Made by a program: the position numbers and the translations under genes
The notes under the pieces: model-generated
Seen by the model: the letters and a program-made list of their open reading frames with translations, nothing else
What the model was told of the DNA's origin: nothing
The model's database searches: none
Shown: piece by piece, positions 10,289 to 23,399 of the stretch
Position numbering within the stretch: the stretch's first letter is position 1
How the letters are laid out: each line of letters opens with the position of its first letter
Source of the DNA: Tamarix chinensis
Lineage: Eukaryota; Streptophyta; Magnoliopsida; Caryophyllales; Tamaricaceae
Reading direction: 5' to 3'
DNA: 64,000 bases
NCBI GenBank assembly: GCA_030549775.1
Contig: CM060174.1
Location: forward strand, 46,108,707-46,172,706

Positions 10289-13200
10289 TGTAACACCCCA
10301 AAATCATGACTTGAAAATTTCGTTTAAATCTTGCTTTGGAGAAGCGGAAATTGTAAAACAGTGGATGTTACTGCCACATTTAACATAAGTTCGGTCTCTT
10401 CAACATCCTTACATCAAGTGCTGAGGCTTCGAACAAGTCAAACCAACAAATTTTGAGAAAAGTACAATACATAATCAAGGATTTTACAAAGAAAGATTAT
10501 CCATAAAAAGGACCATTTAGATAATTAATAACTAACAATTTTAAAAAAATAAACAAAAAAGCACACGAAGGTGCAACAGTGGTTTGCCTTCCACTCATCT
10601 GGTCCATCAAAGTTACAAGGAAAGAAAAATAGGGATAGTGTCCACTCACTCCCTTAGCTTAACTAGTCGTCTGGATGATGCTCCTCAAAATTCTTCAACC
10701 ACTTCATGTCATGGACGTACTCCTCTGAAAAGTGATAGCATCAATACGACTTCCTCGTACTGAGTAAATCACAACACCTCCGAAGAGGTAGCATACCCAC
10801 ATATACAAGCACCATAAAAGTAAGGCATTCAAATAAAACATACGATCACATGCAAAGCCATGATTTTATGACACAATTTCACATCACAATTAATGATACT
10901 AATTAGATTAAATCCCTAGCAAAGGCATTGAAGACATGCTTATAAATATCACCACCATTTTAACTTACCAACGGCCATACTTCATATCATAATAAGGAGA
11001 AGTAGTGGCATTCCAAACAATCTAACCAAGGTCGAGTCACGCCTAATCCAATTATTACAAAAGTATTATGGTGGGTGTTTAATTCGGTTATATCATTTGT
11101 ATAACAATTCTCGAGTGAAATACAATCCCATATCCATGACAATGATCGTCAAGGAGGTGGTACCAAAATAATTCACTCAATTCTAGGGTAAAGCTCACCA
11201 AGGAAGCCACACGATATATCAGTCGTCTATACTAAACATCAAAACTCAAGTTCTTAAGTATGCGTACTCCCTATAGGGTGTATGGAATACCTATAGAGTA
11301 GAAGTGAACCCCTTGACCCACAATTCTAAGCCAACACAACCTAGGGTTAGGCATCATGCCATAGCCCGAATAATTATCCAATTCTGTTATTCAATCCATT
11401 TGTCTAATTATTTCCAAAATTATTCTTAGATCGACACTTAAGTCAACTAGCTCAATTATTCACTTTAAATCACATTTTTTCCCTAATAACCAAAATGCCC
11501 TTTTACTTATAACTACTACATTTTCCTTTACTTTATTACCAGGTTTATTTCCATAGGATATTTGTCATGAAAAAGTGAATATAAAATAGTTAATGATAAT
11601 TTAACATACGATAATTTATTCGGTACAACAAAGGACCATGTTACCCCTAAGCATTCCCTATACATTATACACGTATACACTCCTAGCATGCATTTCAAGT
11701 ATCTCATAAAATTCATGCAATTTACACAAATAACTTTCAAATACGGACCATAGTATATAGAATTTACATTTTTACCCCTAGAACATGCAACACATAATAA
11801 TCACCATTTAAACACATTTATACTCTAAGTTAACATGCTATACATCCAAAATTATCTAAAATATCCAATGGACACATTTAATCCATTTATAGGTCTTACC
11901 ATGAAACATGACAAATTTTTTGTTGGACTCTAACCTTAAACATGAACATTTCTTTTTAGCATAAACCCATACACGTTGTCATAAGCATACACTCTCCAAT
12001 ATTTAGAATACTACCTAGGCATATAAATTTTAGCATGGTAACATATATTAGTCTACACATCATAATATTCACAAAGAAATGAACTACAACATGCTTACAT
12101 TTCCCACAAAATACAAGTCATTTGATATCCTCAACCTAGCATGATTTTTATCTTAGAAAACTAACCTATCATTTTCACACAAGATTCTACCATCTACGAA
12201 TTAGTTGGATATACCTTTGAGCTAAGAAAAATAATACCATGAAGAGCTTCTTTCAATGATACCTTAAGCGGAGTTGAGATTACCTAAAAATAACTAACAC
12301 CATCCACAACTATGCATGCATTAATATTAATGCTAAATAAAATAATAAAATGACAACCTATGTGAACCAATACCTGAAATATGATTAGGGAATTAACCAA
12401 GGCTGTTGGTGCATGGAATTACTACGCACCACACATACCGGAGGGTAGAATACTTACGCCGGAATTAGTTGCTGCTTGGAGAGGCAAAACATAAGGGGAG
12501 AGGGTGCTTGGTAAGGCTGCAAGTTAGATGTTTTTTGGGCAAGATTTTGATGCTGAAAGGGAGAAGTTTGGGGGCTCCAAACAAGAGTATCAAATGCTGG
12601 AAGCAAGGGGGAGAGGATTTGTAGGGAAAAAAATACAAGACCGAAAGGGAGAGGGAAGGAGGGACTTTGCTGCAGGCTAGGGCTTAAGAAGGGAAGGAAA
12701 AAATAGGGGGGAAATGTGGTTGCGAGAAGAGTGGGTTGGGGAGGATGCTGCAAGTTGATTTAGGGAAGATGGGTGTTGAATGCATGGGAGAAGGGAAATG
12801 GGTAGGTTGGTTACGTGGAGAAGGAAGGAAATGGATGGGTAAATGGCTAGAAATGTTGAGTAGGTGCACAGGTTGAAGGAGGAGAAGATGATGGCTGCCA
12901 CTTGGGGGGACGGCTGGGTTGCGTGTGGTTTTGTGGCTACATGTGGTTGGGATGGCGTGAGGGAGGTTGGCCGGGATGGTTTGCTACGGGTTGTAGGGTT
13001 AGGATGGCGTGAGGGAGGAGAGAAGTAGGGAGGGTGATGGGATGTGCTACGGGAAGGGGTAAGGCAGCAAAGTTAGTGAATAAGATAGGTAGGAGTGTAG
13101 GGTATGGGAAAAAGGTGGTAGTTGGTTGTATGGAAGGAGGAAGGTGCTCGATAGGTTGGGGGAAGATTAGGCTAAATTAGAGTGGAAAAAATGATGGGGA

Positions 13201-13705
13201 TTGGTTAGAATTTAGTTAGCAAAAGTACCCCATAGTATTAGGCTTTTAAGAGTATAGATACTAAGGAAAAATCCTACCTATTAAAGGTTTTATTTTCACC
13301 ATTATTCTCATTATTATTATCATGATCAATATTATCATTATTAGTGTTATCACTACCACTCCTTATTATCATACTTATTTCTAACATTATTATTATTACA
13401 ATTATTGTTATCGTCATTATTTTTAAGAGTGTTATTTATCATAAGGCTATTGTTATTACCATCCTTTCTATTTTGATTACTATTTACTCTCTTTTTATTA
13501 ATGTTATTACTATCGTCATCAACTTTTATCTTCCTCTATGCATATATACACTAGTCCGGGTTATTATCATAATTTAATAACTATAGAATTACTCGTAACA
13601 ACGAGACGTTCATTCTAAAAAGAATCCTATGATTTATTACGCCTACAAATCAAATTTTAAGTCTTGCATATTTAAATTAAGGATTTATTTAAACTATGTA
13701 TTACA
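10289..13705 (-). mobile_element. giant solo LTR inside copy D (3.4 kb)
   Basis: The left edge TGTAACACCCCAAAATCATG and right edge CTATGTATTACA are inverted termini of the family. Flanks CTGAG (10284-10288) and TTGAG (13706-13710) form a 5-bp target duplication with one transition, and removing the element rejoins copy D into a sequence matching its own second duplicated unit (compare 10270-10288 plus 13706 with 14425-14455). It is minus-oriented, with a purine-rich block at 12450-13200 and an ATT/ATC-rich stretch at 13300-13570. Frames at 12454-12901 and 13344-13577 are low-complexity products of these tracts and not genes. Confidence 0.75.
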
Positions 13706-13834
13706 TTGAGGTACACCCATTCATATTGGTACACAAAGGCAACACAATATCCATACTCTAGAACCTAGGGACACATCGATACACCTAGTCATATCAGCGC
13801 ACATAGGCAACACAATATTGGTTTGTCCTAACTT

Positions 13835-14555
13835 TTAGACCTGTATGCCCATTCTAAGAATGGAACCTCTTTCCAAGGGCTCCACTTACCCTGGCCACTC
13901 TTATAAGCTTCATGCTACTCATGGCCTTCACATAGTCATCTGCAAATATAGTATTAGTATGACTTCTTTGTATTGAGTAAATCACAATACCTCATAAGAG
14001 TTAGCATACCCACGTTGCACATAATATGATCTAAAACATGCTCAAACACAAGCACATACTATAACAATATATAATAAATCATGGATCAATACATACATAT
14101 AATTATATGCCATTAGAGTCTCATGCTCAACAATCAACCATACTCAACCAAGTCACATCTTTTCAAGGTACACAATAACCATATCAAAATCCATGGCCAA
14201 CGCTGACTAATCAAATCAATTCCAATTAACATAGTAGGGCACTAAGCCAACTACCGAGCCATTAATATAATATATACCAAAAACCAAGGTAAGGCACTAA
14301 GGCAACTACCGAACCATCAATCCAATATATACAAAAAATGAGGTAGGAGAATGAGACAACTACCGAATCCAACAATACATACCAAGGCCATCAACAAGTA
14401 TTCCTTTATTATTTATATTACTAGAGGGGATACAACCTAGGGACACTAAGGTACACTTAGTCATATTGATGCATGAAGGCAACAATACCCGTAATCTAGA
14501 ACCCAGGGACACAATGGTACACCTATTCATGTCGGTGCACATAGACAACACAATA
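13835..14555 (-). repeat. tandem duplication in copy D, second unit
   Basis: It is the second copy of the roughly 735-bp unit described at 9680. It differs from the first by scattered substitutions and small indels, mostly transitions, so the duplication is old. Within it a shorter repeat (ACCTAGGGACACTAAGGTACAC type, about 95 bp) recurs near 14435, 14505 and, in the first unit, 13710 and 13765. Confidence 0.7.
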
Positions 14556-15199
14556 TCCTCCAACCTCAGTCACCTAATCCTTAAGTATCAATACTCCCTA
14601 TAGGGCCCGTAGGTCACCTATAGAGTAGATAAGGGCCTTGTTGGAGCACAGAGGCGCACCAGCAGACCAACTCAAATGAGGGCTAACACCTCATCTCTAG
14701 AGTAGCTAATCCTAGAGCGCTTGAGATCTTCCACTTTAAGTATTAGTATTCTATAAGGTGATCACAAACATTTCATACCCTACAATCATTTTCATTTCCA
14801 TACTTAACCATTTTCCATTATTTCCAATTATTTGGATAAACTCTAAGGTCATCGGTCTATGTCAAAGTCAAAGTCAACATTAAGGTCAACCTATAAAAAT
14901 TCTAAGGCTATCCTATGTCCAATTATTCACATTAGGTGCATTAGGTCAAAAATGACCAAAATGCCCTCAAAACACTAATTTCATCATTTTTATCCAATTC
15001 TATATCAAACATTATTATCACAAGCAATTTGTCATGAAAAGGCTAAAAGGTAATTATTCATAATATTTTAGCACGTAAGTAATTTTTATGATTTAGCGAT
15101 TGACTATATTTTTTTACTTTTCATGCATTTATTGAGTTGCACCCTCAAAAACCCTAATCATGCATTCTTCACATGTCACAAATTCCATGCAGCGTGCAT

Positions 15200-15230
15200 G
15201 TGTGTGTATGTGTGTGTGTGTGTGTGTGTT
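15200..15230 (+). repeat. TG microsatellite
   Basis: A TGTGTGTATGTGTGTGTG-type run inside copy D. No other significance is seen. Confidence 0.8.
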
Positions 15231-16821
15231 ATAAGCATAATAGGACATTTAATAAGGTAATTATCATCATGGTACATGTAGGAAAAAATCTCTAATCCTA
15301 GAACATGTGAATAAAAATTATTGTATTCTAACCCTAATCGTGTGTATATGTTTTTATGCTTTTTATATCAACCCTAACTACCATGAAATGATAATCATGG
15401 AGTAATTAGCATAGCATTTAAATCATCACTTTACAAGCATACAGCCAAATCAAAATCCTAGGCCTGCATATGCAAAACAATACAACATGTTACTCATGCA
15501 TATATTCCACTTTTGATAATCACGGTTATCATTTATATAATATGTTATCATTTAATCATGCATGTCATAATACTTGAAGAATATAAAAACATAGCATGAT
15601 TAAAGGTATAAACAATCTTAGCATGATTGCATATAAATTCTACTACCTTATGAGTGATTGGATTTACCTAAATCCAAGCCTAAACAAAAAGCACCAAAAA
15701 CCGTCTTCTCCGAGATCCTCAAATATTACCTAATAATTTAACACCTGATAATACATATTAGTATTTAATATAACATGACATTAACTCAAAATTAATTAAA
15801 CCAACTCAAGAACAACTAACAACCTAAAATAAGACAGCAAGGAAACTAACAAAAACTCACGAAACAAGGAAGGAGAAACCGGTTGAAGTTGCTGAGAAGG
15901 AGAGGAGGGGTAATGGTGGTGTTGTGTGTTGCCAAGGGGTATGAAAAATAGGAAATATTGTATAAATTTTAGGGGTTGCAGCAAAGGAAGGTGTAGCAAG
16001 TTGGAAAGGATCGGCAAGTTTGGCCGAAGCCAAGGGAAAGGGATTGACAAAAATGACTGAGAAGGAGGTGGGGGTTATGGTGATTTTGTATGCATCTTGG
16101 GGGGTTGTTTTGGATGATTTTGCTACAGATTGGGAGTGGGGAACAATAGTTGTTTCTGTAGCAAAGCGGAGGGATACAGCAAGTAAATGTGCGGCAAAGA
16201 GAGGAGGTTTGGTGGGAGTTGTCGATGGGGTGGGTAAAAATGGTGGAAAACAATAGCGACGATGGGGTTTCCTTCTTGATTGAGGGAGCTCAGGTAAACA
16301 GAGAAAGTGTGGGCTGTTTCATAGGTTAATTTATGATACAAAAATGAAGGGGTGCAGGAGTTAAGAAGAGGATGGTGTGTAGGGAAAGGAGGAGCAAAAC
16401 AAGGAGATTAAAGTAAGGGGAGGGAATCATGCATGGCAGGGGAGACGTGCGAGTGTGGTATGAAGATTCTCGCCAGGAAGGATAGGAGAAAAGATAAGGT
16501 TAATTTAGCATAGATTAAGGTTGTAGGCTAAGGTAATTATCTAAGTAAATATTTAGGGTAAAATATTCAGGTAAAAATTATTCGATTACCGAAATAGGTT
16601 TATTTGATGAAACGGATACCGGTTACGATCCCAACCTAGGTTTAAATTTTATTACACATCATCTAGCATATTTTAACATAATTAAATTTTATAACTAATA
16701 AGTCATAATAATTTTACAATTATTAACAATATATTTAATATCAAATATCCTTAAATAATTATTACAACTAATACACATAATTACCACTTATAATTAGGGT
16801 TTTTAAAAATGGAGTATTACA

Positions 16822-17139
16822 TTGGACGTATCGACTTCTAAGAAGATGTAGATGTAGAGAATTAGACGTACGAAAGTGTTGAGTGATTTTTATGTGAGGG
16901 GTAGGTTTTCTAAATGACATTTTTCATGAAAATAGTGATGAATTATACCTTATCAAAAGTAATTTTTGTTAAGTAGTAAAAGAAACTCATATCTACTTTT
17001 TAATTTTAGCTTATAAAAGGTAGTTTTTAGTAATTAATATTAATAATGAATTTTTTAAATTAAAACCAAACTTTACTAATTAATCTAAACTAAATTTTTA
17101 TAATTACTTATATAAAAAACTACTTTTCTTAATTAAAAC
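16822..17139. other. AT-rich spacer, nothing recognised
   Basis: It lies between the end of LTR-like copy D and the gypsy gag remnant. No open frame or recognised repeat is seen. AAAACCAAACTTTACTAATT and AAAACCAAACAAGCTC near 17060-17150 suggest a short internal repeat. Confidence 0.4.
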
Positions 17140-17900
17140 CAAACAAGCTCTTAAGCATCCTTGTCTAAGAGTAGTCAATCTAATGTAATTATCTTTCTCA
17201 TACTCTTTAGATATAAATTTTCTTCTCAAATGTTTCTTAAGTTTATCTCAAGATTTAAATTTAGATTTACCCTCTCTTTTCCTAGTTCTCTTCAAGTTAT
17301 AAATATCATATCCTAGCAAACTTATTAAACTTAAGAGTAAGTAAATTACACTTTTGTTCATCATGATATTCCTTAAATTCAAAAATATCCTTTACCTCAT
17401 GTAACCACTCAAGAAATAATATAACATCAAATTTACCATCAAAATCAAGAAGATAAAGTTTGATACCTTACCTTCCTTATGATGATTCCTTGATCGATGA
17501 TCATAGTTTCTTTGATTACTTCCACTCCCTTGTGACTCTTCTTCATAGTCTACTCATAAGTTCAAATATCTTCATCTTGTTGGGTTGATTGACTTTCTAG
17601 CACTTTCCATTCTATCATTAAAGAACTTATTTTTTTCTTGCAAGTTTTGCACCGAATATTGCTCAACAAATTGAGACTCCATCCTTTACAATTGAGTTTA
17701 CAATATAGGAAGTTATTGAAATTGAGCATTGGTTGCATATAAGTTGATTAAGAGCTTTTGGATTGCCTCAAAAATAGCTTGAACATTCTGTTATCTTTCC
17801 ATAATAATCAACTTGCTAACATACTTAACAAAAGATTAGTAATCCTTAGGGTTCAGTTGGAACCTGAATCACTCAAAAGGTTTCCTTCAATTTTGAGTTA
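17140..17900 (-). pseudogene. Ty3/gypsy gag remnant
   Basis: On the minus strand, joined across frames, the sequence reads as a retrotransposon gag domain. It runs from a FDGKFDVILFLEWLHEVKDI-like stretch near 17435-17380, through FKEYHDEQKC near 17350, to LRRKFISKEYEKDN and LTTLRQGC at 17235-17150. This order (FDGK..., WLHxVExIF, FKxxxxxxKC, LKKxFxPxxY, LTTLRQG) is typical of Ty3/gypsy gag. The frame has stops and at least one frameshift. The LTRQG end abuts unrelated sequence, so the rest of the element (pol, 3' LTR) is missing. The start codon region is near 17.9 kb and is not clear. Confidence 0.6.
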
Positions 17901-18618
17901 GTTCTAGAAAAACAAAAAATTATTCCAATGAATCAAACACACAACTAGCAATCAATATTATCATATACATCAACAAATCAAAACACTATACATGTTTCTT
18001 TTTAAGTTATTGATTTAGAATTCAATGAAAATCAACACTAATCATTCTACACTTTCTAACAAAACTTATTTATGTATTATATGTTCTAACATGCAATATA
18101 ACTAGTGAAGATTCAAAACGCTACCCTATATGTATTAGGTATATGTAGTTCACTAACAATCAGTCCAAATGAGGGACTACACACCACTTATACTTGACTA
18201 CACAAAAACACACACTTGACACAATCTTCAAACATACAAATGCCGATTAGGGTTAAAGGATTTACTTGATTTTCAGGTTCTTCATGCAAACCTATCCTAA
18301 TCAGACTATTTTTAGCGCACACACATGGTTTTTTCCCTCAAATCAATCTACACATTACATGCAACCATTCATATTTGTTTCTATTCTTAATATGCCAACA
18401 TTCAAGATTCATTTTAAGATCATCATATCACATATTCTAATCGCACATTCGACTATCTAAGATCATCCTCATGCATGCAAGATTTCAAGAAAAGTGATCA
18501 TGATTCAAAGAACTAAAGAAAGAATCATCAAGAACCTCAATCCCATATTAAAGTAAATGTGTTTGTTTGTTTCCACTTCAAGGTGTGCCTTCCTTGACTT
18601 AGGTTGAACCAAGCGTAA

Positions 18619-18630
18619 GCTTTGATACCA
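18619..18630 (-). other. primer-binding site, initiator tRNA-Met type
   Basis: The minus strand reads TGGTATCAAAGC, one base from the common plant retrotransposon primer-binding site TGGTATCAGAGC. It lies upstream (in minus orientation) of the gag remnant at 17140-17900, as expected for the 5' end of that element. Confidence 0.65.
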
Positions 18631-18635
18631 TTAAT

Positions 18636-19140
18636 TGATATGTAAGATAATGGATGAATTACCTTTTACAAATATTAATCTTTTTGCTAGATTTATAGAA
18701 GATATATGTCAACCCATAGTTGGAAGAAGTTTAAAGTTGTGGGCATTTTCAATACACATACAATTGGAAGATTTTGATCTTCTCTAAGATCAACAGAATT
18801 CTAAAAAGAAAACACTAATGTTTCTATAGAACAACTCCTAAACTCACTCAAGATTATTCTCACGTAAAGAGAAAAGTAGGCATAACTTTCATTTCATTTT
18901 ATTAATTGAACTACAAAGAGTTTCGACTCACTCAAGATTAGACTCACTCAAGATTAGGAACAACTCCTAATGTTTCTATAGAACTACAAAGAGTTTCGAC
19001 TCAATTCTTTCATTTCATTTCATTCATTGATCTCCTCAACCACCAAATGTACACGCATACACACACACACATGCATAAGGTCAAGCTTAACCTCTATTAA
19101 CTAAGCCCAAATCAAGTGACCTTAGTAATAAAATTTAGAC
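18636..19140 (-). repeat. probable 5' LTR of the gag remnant
   Basis: It adjoins the primer-binding site; the minus strand ends ...CATATCA a few bases from it. Inside, a segment of about 150 bp containing TTTCTATAGAAC, ACTCACTCAAGATTA and AACTACAAAGAGTTTCGACTC is duplicated (18821 and 18971; 18909 and 18983). The outer boundary is not visible because no second LTR exists in the window. A short CA-repeat sits at 19048-19066. Confidence 0.4.
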
Positions 19141-19599
19141 TAACACATGTCTATATGGTTTATATAAAAATTTATAATTACAATGACAAGATATTACATA
19201 ATCTTACATAAAATATCAAAGCTACATAAAAAATAATCATAATAATACAGTGAATAATCAAGTAATCAAAACTTCACGTTTTGTAACTTTATCTTCTATG
19301 TAACTTTATAACCCTTACATTATCATTATCTTGTACATTAGATATTATTGGTGAATTCTTCTTCTTACAAACATATGTAATACCTACAAAAATTACTTAA
19401 TAAAATATTATTTGGGTTATTATAAAGGTGTACCAAATTTTCAAGAACAATTGACACCATCTCCAAATATATTAACTCTTGCACTTTTTTTATGATAGTT
19501 GAAATGACAAGCCAACAATAAAGATCGAAAAAGAAATACAAGGATGACAACATAAGAAGGCCCCTTCTACTCACAAGAGAGCCTGCATATTGTGCACCA

Positions 19600-20250
19600 C
19601 CTCATCAATTCTATAATCAAAATCCTCTCGATTATTCTTGACCTAGAATATTATCCTCATTTTGGCTAAGATAGTCATTTGTCGAATGCAGACTTGTTGA
19701 TTCTCGAAAACTATCTTGTTTCTTAATTTCCAAATAACTTCCATTATAGCAAAAAATGTTGCATTCCAAATTTACTCCCTTAAACCCCTCCTTCTGCCTC
19801 CCTATCAAGCAAGAGTATTATCAGTGATAGATCTCAACATTACCCAAGTGTACCCTAGCCAGCCGCAAATCTCATACCAGATCCTACCCATCATTATACA
19901 TTGAAGGAACACGTAATTGACTAAATCTTGCTCAATCTTATAGGAAGGACATCCCAACTCCCTTATGTCAAGAAGATGGAGCCTAACTGCCTTATCTTTG
20001 GTGTTAAGTCTCTATTGAATGGCAAACCATGCAATGAGTTCAATCCTTGATAGTGCAATTCCAATCCAAATTCTGTTGTATTCCTTCCTGCCTCCTCCAT
20101 CACAATCAAATAATTGATGTGATGTCTCACAAAAGGACCTAACGAAAAAAATTCCCTTATTATCATACGCCTAACTAATCGAATCCCTCCTATCATTTTT
20201 TAGGGTAGATTGCCTAATCATTCTGCCCAGTTGCTCCTCCTGCTCATCCT
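19600..20250 (-). pseudogene. LINE 1 ORF2 C-terminal zf-RVT region
   Basis: Minus-strand frames across this stretch resemble the zinc-binding tail that follows LINE reverse transcriptases in plants. A LPFNRDLTPKIRQL-like peptide (the G-RLxTKDRLxxLG motif) is followed, in shifting frames, by CPSY..., FLQC and WxxxxWLGxxW-like matches, then a WKLRNKIVFENQ-like motif near 19720. The cysteines are only partly kept and frame shifts are frequent. The assignment rests on order and position after the RT. Confidence 0.6.
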
Positions 20251-20699
20251 CCCAACTAAATAGTCTTCAATTCCACATAAGGTTCCACTACCAAATCGTA
20301 CCATCTCAGAAGCTTATATCCATTATTTTGTCTCCTTACTGATCTAATACCAAGAACAACCTAGGAAATAAATTATTCAAGATACCTTGTTGTAGCCACT
20401 TATCATACCAGAACCTGACTCTTCTACCATCTCCCAGAATAATCCTTATACCTGAATTTAAGATGTGGTTCCTCTTTCCAAGCTCTACAATATCGACCCA
20501 AGTTGTCCTGCCTTTACTCTGATCCGGTATCTCTAGCCTTCCAAAATGATTACCAACATAAATAGATGAGATGACCCACTGTCAAAAAGTCCCCTCAATT
20601 GTATAAAACCTCCACCAACATTGGAATAATAATGCATTATTCCTCATGATTAAGTCCCCAAACCCCAGACCACCCATACTTCCAGGTCTATGAATCACA

Positions 20700-22200
20700 C
20701 TCCAACTTACCAGTGACAACTTCTTCTTATCCCTACTCCCGACCTAGAATAAATTCCTTTGAATGTTGATGATCTCCCTTACCACTTCTTTTGGCATTCT
20801 AAAAAGACTCATGTAATACACTGGCAGGCTATTCAAAACACTCTTGATCGGCACTAGTCTCTGTGCTCTGGATAAAGTATTTGCCTTCCACCCTGCTAGT
20901 CTCTGTTTAATCTTGTCAGCCACTAGTTTACATGTCTGTGGTTTTGCCCCCAATGGGAGGCTAAGGTACTAGATGGGAAAAAATTGATTTTACAATTCAT
21001 AATATATGTGGCCTCCTCTTGTGTTCATGCATCCGCCCCTAACCTGATAAGCTCAGACTTTAAAAAATTAATGCTCAACCCTAACATAAGAAAGAAGTAA
21101 TCTAGCAGTCTCCTCCAATTCTCGACATTATCCCGTGTTGCTTCACAAAAAAATCAGTGTCGTATGTAAATTAAAGGTGAGTAACCTCAGTCTTATCCGA
21201 CCCAACTCTCACCCCCTAAATCAACCCTTTAGCACTGCCTCTCTGGATAAGCTGACTGAAGGCTTCAATAGCCAGAACAAAGAGAAAGGGGGGACATGTG
21301 ATCCCCTTGCCTAAGACACCTTTTCATCTTGAAAGGGGGAGTTGGCGAGCCATTCACCAAAACTGAAATACTAATTATTAATAGGCACTCCTTTAGCCAT
21401 CCTCTCCAAACCCTACCAAAGCCCATCATCCCCAAAATGTTATCCATGAATTCCCATCTTATGTTGTCATAAGCCTTCTAGAAGTGAAACTTAAACATCA
21501 GTCCTCTCAATCCCTTCTTCTTAAACCATTGAACTATCTCATTCGCGACTAATGCTCCATCCAAAATACTTCTATCCTTTATGATTGTTGATTGAGAGCC
21601 GCCAACCAAGCTACCTAAAACCTACTTCAGCCTGTTTACCAAGATTTTTGAAATAACCTTATAGATATACCCTATCCAACTTATAGGTCTAAAATGGCTG
21701 ACCTCTGTCGCATCTTCTACTTTAGGAACCAGGGTGAATAACATGGTATTAAGCGCATGGAGCAAGCGACTAGAAATGAAAAACTTGAGTACGGAATCTG
21801 TAAACTCTTCCCCTATGGTGCCCCACATCTTGCGAATGAACCCCATATGATAGCCATCATACCCTTGTGCTTTTAATGGCTTACATGCCCATACTGCCTT
21901 CTGAACTTCCTCTCTTCATGCCAGGCTTTCTAAAGTCTTACTTCACTCTCACGTGAGCCTATGGAATCCTTTAGCTAAGATCTTGATTTCTGGAAGATCA
22001 GGATCCTTATAAAGTCCTTTGAAATAGGAGATGATCAAGTCCTTTATCTCTATAAGGTTGTTAATTACAACCCTCTTCTTTCTCACGAAAGCTACTGTGT
22101 GGAAATATTGGGTATTCTTATCCCTTTCCTTGAAACTCCTAACTCTTAAGATCTGGAGCCAATAAGCTTATTTCCTCTTATGCCACATCCATGATTATTT
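20700..22200 (-). pseudogene. LINE 1 reverse transcriptase
   Basis: Recognisable RT blocks in order on the minus strand: a KAQGYDGYH block (canonical KAPGPDGF) near 21880; PKVEDATEVSHFRPISWIGY (PK...FRPISLIG) near 21710; NGSPTPPFKMKRCLRQGD (NGSP...RGLRQGD) near 21320; and IKSVLNSLPVYYMSLFRMPK near 20820. The catalytic F-A-D-D box is altered to F-T-Y-D at 21159-21170, so the first catalytic aspartate is lost. Multiple stops interrupt the domain. Confidence 0.85.
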
Positions 22201-22483
22201 TCTGAAGGGCTACTCTCCTTGCCAGATGCACTTCATCTAAGAACTCAAACTCTCTAGAGATATCCACCTTCTCCAGCTCCTACCCTAAAGTTCTGATCTT
22301 CCAATCAATATCCCCGAACACCTGTTTATTCTACTCCCTAAGAGAATTCTTGAGCTTCTTAAGTTTATCTTGACATGCTTTTGTCCAACACTCCTCTACG
22401 AATCTACGAAACTACGGATGAGAAAAGCACATATCCCAAGATCTAAAAGGTTTCGGACCCTCCCATACCTTCTTGGTACTGAG

Positions 22484-23165
22484 TCAGATAGGAGTGTGAT
22501 CAGACAAAGACCTTCCGAGACCTATAAAAGTAAGATTCGGATAAGATGATAACCAGGAAGGATTGACCAAGAACCGGTCTAGGAGGCTAGCCAAACCAAT
22601 CCTATGCCAAGTGAACTTCACATTATCAGGAACCACATCAATGAATCCCATCCTATCAATCCACTCATTGAAAAATCTATTGTTGCCACTCTCTATCCAA
22701 CCCCCTTGTCTTTCAATTGGTTGCCTAAATTCGTTAAAATCTCCCAATACAAGCAGTGGAGCAGAATATTGTTGACCTATAAACCATAATTCCTCCAAAA
22801 AACCTCTTCTTTCTCTTGGTTCAAGGAAGCACTAAACCAAAAGAATGGCACACTTGAAAGAGAAGGGAGACAGAAAACCTTCAAGAAAAATCTACCTATT
22901 ACCGATATTGGAGTTCCTAACCTTGAAAAACTGGGCATCCCAACCAATAATCAGGCCCCCACTCCTGCCTTGCGCTGGAGACTCCCTCCACTCTATCAAC
23001 CCATTACACCAAACTCTATTCCTCCATGCCCCCAATAAGGAATGATGCTTCGTTTCAACCAAACCTAGAATCCACGACTTCTCTCTTGCTAAAATAGATT
23101 AAATGCTAGAGAGCTTAACCAAAGCTCCAATCCCCCTAACATTCCAACTTATAATAATCACATCA
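22484..23165 (-). pseudogene. LINE 1 AP-endonuclease domain
   Basis: The domain begins with IIISWNVRGIG (23155-23120) and continues with the LVETKHH block (catalytic glutamate), LLVLGDFNEF near 22740, FTWHR and DRFLV, and ends with LGRSLSDHTPI at 22484. The endonuclease signature residues (E in ETK, D and N in GDFN, S-D-H) are all kept. Stops still occur near 22905 and 22840. In plant LINEs this domain nicks target DNA to prime reverse transcription. Confidence 0.85.
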
Positions 23166-23399
23166 GGAGCCAAACACCCTTAAAACCCCCTTCAACTCAA
23201 TTTTGCCTAGAGACGCCTTTTTCTACCTAGTCTTTAACTCCTCCTTAAAGCGGTTAATCTCTCCACACAAACATCCTCCTCTTTTAATGACAATTCCAAC
23301 TCTCGTCCCAATTTCTAAGTTTCTATTCCCTAGACATGATTGATTTCCTCCAAACAACTTCCGACCTCTCCTTCTTGATAAAACCCTTGACCACCCAAA

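Larger units (their letters stand above)
4667..16821 (-). mobile_element. giant LTR-like element, copy D, interrupted by two younger copies
   Basis: The left terminus TGTAACACCTCC (4667) and the right terminus GGAGTATTACA (ending 16821) are the inverted ends expected for a minus-strand family member. Its sequence lies at 4667-4957, 9680-10288 and 13706-16821, about 4.0 kb in all. The two gaps are filled by copy A (4958-9679) and by the solo LTR at 10289-13705, each bounded by 5-bp target duplications. A tandem duplication of about 735 bp occurs inside it, and a purine-rich block (15.8-16.5 kb) is the reverse complement of the pyrimidine-rich block of plus-strand copies. No target duplication is evident for D itself (left GGTGT, right TTGGA), so an end may be truncated or rearranged. 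It has no coding capacity. Confidence 0.6.

Noticed and set aside
12454..12901. Overlapping minus-strand proline/serine/phenylalanine-rich frames
   Set aside because: They follow the pyrimidine-rich block of a solo LTR; composition alone explains the open frames.
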